A stretch of DNA of 64,000 bases from Guptibacillus hwajinpoensis. Its GTDB lineage: Bacteria; Bacillota; Bacilli; Bacillales; Guptibacillaceae. The translations under genes and the position numbers were made by a program. The stretch lies in the NCBI RefSeq assembly GCF_029277305.1, contig NZ_CP119526.1; one strand, written 5' to 3'. The notes under the pieces are model-generated. The model worked only from the letters and a program-made list of their open reading frames with translations. It was not told where the DNA came from and made no database searches. Positions within the stretch are counted from its first letter, which is position 1; each line of letters starts with the position of its first letter. This document shows, one piece after another, positions 60,115 through 64,000 of this stretch.

Positions 60115-61398
60115 TTAACTAGATTTTGTGCTGCCTAGCTGTTGGTCTGACTGGTAGTTTGTTTGCAACAATTCTGGATAGCCGTAGCTACCGTGCTCAC
60201 TGAGATCAAGACCAATGATTTCTTCTTCTTCACTCACACGTAAACCGTTGAGTACTTTCTTGATGATGAGTAGAAGAATAAACGATACAACAAATGCGTA
60301 AGCACCACTAGCACCAACACCTAGTGCCTGAACTCCCAGCTGTGTGAAACCGCCACCGTAGAAAAGTCCCGGTTGACCAACCGTTGCAAGTTCTGGAGTG
60401 GCAAAGAACCCAGTTGATAACGTACCCCAAACACCAGCTAGCCCGTGAACGGATAAAGCAAAGATCGGATCGTCCACTTTACGTTTTTCAAAGAATCTCA
60501 TGCTATAGAACACGATCATACCCGCAACTAATCCAATCACGACGGCACCCCACGTGTCGACAAAAGCACAAGACGCTGTAATTGCAACTAATCCCGCTAA
60601 TGCACCGTTTAACATCGTTGGCACATCCGCTTTTCCTGTTACGGCCCACGCGACAAGTAAAGCGGCTACTGCTCCAGCACCTGCTGCTAAGTTGGTGTTC
60701 ATAGCGACAAAGCCAAAGAATGCTGCGTCAGCAGATAACGTACTACCTGCATTAAATCCAAACCAACCTACCCATAGAACAAGCACGCCAAGTGCCGTGA
60801 ATACCTGGTTATGGCCGGCAATATTGTTTGGAGATCCATCTTTGTTGTATTTCCCAATACGAGGTTTAAGGAGAATCGTTGCAGCAAAAGCACCCATTGC
60901 ACCTGTTAAGTGCACGACCGTTGATCCAGCAAAGTCTTGTTTACCATGCTCTGCTAACCAGCCTCCACCCCAAATCCAGTGCGCAATAACGGGATAGACA
61001 AGAACTGAGAAAAGAATCGCAAACAGAATATAAGCAGTTAACTTCGCGCGTTCGGCAAAGCCACCAAATGCGATGGTTAATGATATCCCCGCGAACGCTA
61101 GTTGGAATAAGAAGAAAACAGGTGCGGATAGCCCTAATCCTTCAATTTCATAACCTGAATAGAAAAAGTCCGTTAATCCGAAGAACGCATTTCCTTCACC
61201 GAAAATCAACCCATATCCAACTGCCCAAAACACTAATGAGGATATCCCAAATGTAAAGATGGTCTTACCCGCAATATGCCCGGCATTTTTCATTCGCGTT
61301 GACCCTGCTTCAAGTAAAATAAAGCCACCTAACATCAAAATAACAAGCACTGCTGAAAACATCACCCAAAGACTATTCATCAGAAACATCGAATCCAT
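60115..61398 (-). CDS. amt: Ammonium transporter (Amt family)
   Basis: The product has 427 residues and eleven membrane segments. Family landmarks include GFILLEAGSTRMKNAG near 24-39, FAGISLTIAFGGFAERAK near 100-117, the pore histidine in STVVHLTGAMGAFAA, and FGFNAGSTLSADA. The late HGLAGVWGTLSTGFFA holds the second pore histidine. The C-terminal tail is cytoplasmic. The start is ATG 61398, after GAAAGGGGAAG. It heads an operon with the DUF294 protein and an exonuclease instead of the usual glnK, which is unusual. Confidence 0.93.
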   Translation of the reverse strand: MDSMFLMNSLWVMFSAVLVILMLGGFILLEAGSTRMKNAGHIAGKTIFTFGISSLVFWAVGYGLIFGEGNAFFGLTDFFYSGYEIEGLGLSAPVFFLFQLAFAGISLTIAFGGFAERAKLTAYILFAILFSVLVYPVIAHWIWGGGWLAEHGKQDFAGSTVVHLTGAMGAFAATILLKPRIGKYNKDGSPNNIAGHNQVFTALGVLVLWVGWFGFNAGSTLSADAAFFGFVAMNTNLAAGAGAVAALLVAWAVTGKADVPTMLNGALAGLVAITASCAFVDTWGAVVIGLVAGMIVFYSMRFFEKRKVDDPIFALSVHGLAGVWGTLSTGFFATPELATVGQPGLFYGGGFTQLGVQALGVGASGAYAFVVSFILLLIIKKVLNGLRVSEEEEIIGLDLSEHGSYGYPELLQTNYQSDQQLGSTKSS

Positions 61399-61707
61399 CC
61401 TAACTTCCCCTTTCAATTTTCAGAACCCTAAAATACAATCGTTTTTGGAATATGCCAATTAATCTGATATTTATTATTATTAGTATTTTTGCATGAACTT
61501 AAATCCACTACAACAATCATGTCACATTATCTCTCCTACAAATCGTTAGCACAATTCAGTTCTGATTCGTAAGTCTTTTTGAGCCAATTAAAAAATAGAT
61601 TAATAACAATACACTCTACTGCATAAAGGTGGCGAGGAACAATCCTACATCATCTTGGAAGGAAGAATGAGTATCCTGTTGTATTTGTACCTGGTCTTTT
61701 TGGTTCA
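61399..61707. other. Divergent region between amt and the lipase-like gene
   Basis: About 310 bases holding the amt promoter area and the disturbed 5' end of the lipase-like gene (61627-61707). I could not find a TnrA/GlnR box by eye. Confidence 0.5.
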
Positions 61708-62910
61708 ATGAGTGATGAAATTATTCCAGGGACTGGAGATTGGCACTTTGGTGTTGCCGGTATTGTTTATAAGCCTTTTATCGAGTTGCTCCAGAAGGAA
61801 TTAGGGCTCACTGAAGGGGAAAATCTATTCATCGCTTATTACGATTGGCGAAAACCTATTCGTCATTCAGCACAACATTATTTATATGAATCGATCCAAA
61901 GAGCTAAGGAAATATCAAAACAGAAGAAGGTGCACATTGTTTGCCATAGTATGGGGGGATTAGTGAGTCGAACCTATGCGCAAAGCTCTTATTACAGTAA
62001 CGATATCGATCAAATGATCATCATGTGTACACCGAATGCAGGATCACCTCCTAACTTTAGCTATTGGACTGGCGGCTCTCTTCCGATCAATTCAGGAGAA
62101 AAGATCAATCTCGTTCGTCTTTATATGGAGGCGTATTTATGGTTGCTTCCAAAGGTCCACCATTCCAACGAACTAACGGCGATCCATCACTATTTTAAAG
62201 GGCTACACGACATTGTCCCTAGTCAATCATTCGGAAACTATTTGCTATGTAAACAGAGCGAATACACCCCCATCCCCTATGATTCAATGAAAACCAAAAA
62301 TCACTTCCTAGATCACCTTAATTCGAAAACGAAGAAGTTACAAAAGAGAAAGATCACGGTCACACTAATTGCTGGGATTGGAAAAGAAACAATTGAATAC
62401 TTCGAAGTAGTGCCTTCCTCTTCCAAACAAGAATGGGTCGATGGTAAAGTGATCAACGCAATCAAAACGGATGCTGGAGATGGGAACGCAGCGTTAAAAA
62501 GCGTGTTTGCGATCGATGGAGACAAACATGTTGTAAAAGGAACTCATAATGAAGTTCTCTTTAAAAGTCTTCCGATCATTTCGCAAAAGCTCGAAATCAG
62601 TGATACCAGAGCAAACGAATCGTATCTTCTTGATGAGGACTATTGCCTTTTACTACTAAAAGGGAAAGGCAAGATTAACATTACGGAGAATGAAGAGAAC
62701 TGCAAGACGGATCCGGACAACACTGGTTATTATCAATTAACTGTTAACGATTTAACTAGCCTGTTTCTATCAGAAAAACTTCTTCAATCACACAGCGTGA
62801 ACTATGCGCCAACAAGGAAAGAAACAGTTAGCTATATGATTATCAGGGGTAACGAAAGAGTAGAGAAGACAGTAAAGATGAGCGATCATACTCCGTTTAT
62901 AATTTTATAG
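61708..62910 (+). CDS. Lipase/acyltransferase-like alpha/beta hydrolase, 5' end disturbed
   Basis: The product has 400 residues from ATG 61708. CHSMGG (about 78-83) is the nucleophile elbow, and the layout resembles lecithin:cholesterol acyltransferase-like lipases. However the frame is open back to 61627 and encodes NEYPVVFVPGLFGS, which looks like the conserved oxyanion strand of this family, without any start codon. A GTG at 61629 in another frame would supply a plausible N-terminus if one base were skipped near 61665. The natural gene therefore probably begins upstream and has a frameshift. No signal peptide is seen. Confidence 0.7.
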   Translation: MSDEIIPGTGDWHFGVAGIVYKPFIELLQKELGLTEGENLFIAYYDWRKPIRHSAQHYLYESIQRAKEISKQKKVHIVCHSMGGLVSRTYAQSSYYSNDIDQMIIMCTPNAGSPPNFSYWTGGSLPINSGEKINLVRLYMEAYLWLLPKVHHSNELTAIHHYFKGLHDIVPSQSFGNYLLCKQSEYTPIPYDSMKTKNHFLDHLNSKTKKLQKRKITVTLIAGIGKETIEYFEVVPSSSKQEWVDGKVINAIKTDAGDGNAALKSVFAIDGDKHVVKGTHNEVLFKSLPIISQKLEISDTRANESYLLDEDYCLLLLKGKGKINITENEENCKTDPDNTGYYQLTVNDLTSLFLSEKLLQSHSVNYAPTRKETVSYMIIRGNERVEKTVKMSDHTPFIIL

Positions 62911-63037
62911 TTGATCACGAGGAACAGTTCCACTCATTTACTGCTCTTCTACCCAAAAATAGTGGTAGGATAGCGTAGGATGGTTTAAAATAGTGCATTA
63001 ACAAGATAGCTTTACAAAAAGGTAGTGATTAAGAAAC

Positions 63038-63454
63038 ATGTTATATATATGGGATGTCGAAAAAATTATTAAAGACACGTTGGAAGAACACGATTTAGCG
63101 ATCAATTATGAATTCAATAACGAGCTAAACGCTCCAATGAGCTATAACGTATCAACGAACACGATTAAATTTAACTATTTACAAATCAACGGGTACCAAG
63201 CAAAAGTAAACTTTAAACTAAAAGAAAACGAAGAAAATATCGCTCTACTCCTTCTCTACCACGAGATCGGATATTATTTAGACTTTAAAAAGCACAGGCA
63301 TGACTTGAGGATCTTAATGTACGAAGATGAGGAAGTTCAGCAAAAGCTTCTCGCTGAAATTGAAGAGAACGCCTGGGAATTCGGGCGGAAGTTTGTTCCT
63401 GATCATTTGAAGGAGTCTTATGATAAGTTGCGGGAGATCGATCGGGAGTTTTAG
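63038..63454 (+). CDS. ImmA/IrrE-like protein with degenerate zinc site
   Basis: This is a 138-residue protein. The region LLLYHEIGYYLDF (about 73-85) corresponds to the HExxH metalloprotease motif of ImmA/IrrE-type proteins, but the second histidine is Tyr (HEIGY). A later Glu in EENAWEFGRKF matches the third-ligand position. The enzyme is probably inactive or binds metal differently. Single-base change (CAT to TAT) would explain it. There is no HTH partner nearby. It follows a weak ribosome binding site (AAAGGTAG). Confidence 0.6.
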   Translation: MLYIWDVEKIIKDTLEEHDLAINYEFNNELNAPMSYNVSTNTIKFNYLQINGYQAKVNFKLKENEENIALLLLYHEIGYYLDFKKHRHDLRILMYEDEEVQQKLLAEIEENAWEFGRKFVPDHLKESYDKLREIDREF

Positions 63455-63467
63455 AATGGGTTGGTAC

Positions 63468-63507
63468 AGAAAAGGGCAAAACCAAGATGGTTTCGCCCTT
63501 TTCTTTA
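63468..63507 (+). terminator. Terminator of the ImmA/IrrE-like gene
   Basis: The stem AGAAAAGGGC/GCCCTTTTCT has inner AAACCA/TGGTTT pairing and a T-rich tail. Confidence 0.88.
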
Positions 63508-63521
63508 AGGGATTAGCAGTA

Positions 63522-63541
63522 CGGGACTGTTGATTCACTTG
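63522..63541 (-). repeat. Inverted partner of repeat R2 (second pair)
   Basis: GGGACTGTTGATTCACTTG matches the partner at 43228 and the reverse complement of R2. Confidence 0.4.
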
Positions 63542-63617
63542 TATTCATAAAACAAGGAAAGCTAATTATTCGTGCAGATATCGTCCTAGCTCTACTTTAC
63601 CTTTACATACTTTGAAA

Positions 63618-63644
63618 TGAATCATGAGGACCTTCCCCTGACTC
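63618..63644 (+). repeat. Dispersed repeat R2, copy 3
   Basis: TGAATCATGAGGACC then TTCCCCTGACTC, a diverged copy, touching the stop codon of the oxidoreductase gene. Confidence 0.6.
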
Positions 63645-63645
63645 T

Positions 63646-64000
63646 CTAAACCACAGCTCTACCAACATCCACCTTAACAACACGACCGGTTTCATTCGCT
63701 TCAAGCGCAGCCAGGATAACGTCCAATGACTTCATTCCTTCTTCCCCACTCACTTTTGGAACTTCATCATTTACAATGCAATCCACAAACTTCTCAATCA
63801 CATGGGTATTCAGTTGTCCACCTTCTTCGTTCGTCTGGATTTTTTGGAGTTTATTCTTTACCACGTCACCGTTCTTATACTCAACAACTAATGAATAGTC
63901 CGGGTCATCTTCAAGACGCAGAACAGCATTTTCACCATAAATAATCGTAGAATTGTCCCCGCCTGATACATAAGACCAGCTAGCTGCTAGAGTACCTACA
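63646..64000 (-). CDS. Gfo/Idh/MocA family oxidoreductase, C-terminal part
   Basis: The last 118 codons of a gene that continues beyond the right edge. The frame is open to the end of the window. SGGDNSTIIYGENAVLRL and the closing GEEGMKSLDVILAALEANET are typical of the C-terminal beta-sheet domain and final helix of Gfo/Idh/MocA dehydrogenases, which oxidise sugars or polyols with NAD(P). An in-frame GTG at 63864 is internal. An R2 repeat adjoins the stop codon. Confidence 0.85.
   Translation of the reverse strand, partial: VGTLAASWSYVSGGDNSTIIYGENAVLRLEDDPDYSLVVEYKNGDVVKNKLQKIQTNEEGGQLNTHVIEKFVDCIVNDEVPKVSGEEGMKSLDVILAALEANETGRVVKVDVGRAVV

Overview
This window reads as chromosome of a low-to-moderate G+C, endospore-forming Bacillaceae bacterium. 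The evidence is: AGGAGG-type ribosome binding sites, many rho-independent terminators, SinR, YwrD, CysQ, YwaD-like and YvrJ homologues, a LysM/GH18 spore-cortex-type enzyme, and Gram-positive lipoprotein and cell-wall-anchor signals. The gene set (sodium symporter, ammonium transporter, many secreted hydrolases) would suit a marine or alkaliphilic soil Bacillus relative; that placement is inference. No rRNA, tRNA, CRISPR array, transposase or recognisable phage module was found.

Layout. 0-9 kb: secreted M28 aminopeptidase, yhdT-panF pantothenate uptake, glycosyltransferases, a polysaccharide deacetylase and a tandem MgtC pair. 9-13 kb: POT peptide transporter, a coiled-coil membrane protein and a two-gene chromate-type transporter. 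13-21 kb: a five-gene oligopeptide/glutathione-type ABC importer running into a gamma-glutamyltransferase, with a divergent Lrp-type regulator, which together look like a gamma-glutamyl-peptide uptake and cleavage unit. 21-29 kb: a diguanylate cyclase behind a c-di-GMP-I riboswitch, an FAD amine/amino-acid oxidase, a secreted metallophosphoesterase, a cyclase and a hydrolase. 28.8-35 kb: an AT-rich island with two carbohydrate-active proteins that lack signal peptides, sinR, a SAF-domain dehydrogenase, and a 1-kb non-coding region with SinR-like sites and a nested hairpin element. 35-38 kb: lipoprotein, cysQ, acyltransferase.

38.3-40.5 kb is the most unusual part. Three tiny genes (DUF1659, DUF2922 and YvrJ families) are followed by about 700 nt with no convincing reading frame but dense in short helices. 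Long-range pairing appears to close the ends. I propose a large structured RNA (39138-39843), followed by a stalk-domain gene broken by one in-frame stop.

40.6-53 kb holds degradative exoenzymes: two near-duplicate subtilases flanking a LysM/GH18 glucosidase-type protein, an EamA permease, two M14 carboxypeptidases and an SLC45-type sugar permease, then a GH16 beta-glucanase with three cell-wall-binding repeats. LacI/CcpA-type operators lie upstream of the last two. 53.8-64 kb: small membrane proteins, an ECF sigma factor with two DUF6241 partners, a YcgL-type nucleotidyltransferase, an amtB-DUF294-exonuclease operon, a lipase-like gene with a disturbed 5' end, a degenerate metallopeptidase and the tail of a Gfo/Idh/MocA oxidoreductase.

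The window also carries several dispersed repeat families. A palindromic GGTGACAGGCACC element occurs nine times, all left of 28.8 kb and mostly beside terminators. A GAACCGTCCCC element occurs right of 41.8 kb. There is also a 20-bp tandem array, two internally deleted MITE-like elements, and an AAACGTTT-centred palindrome upstream of several genes.
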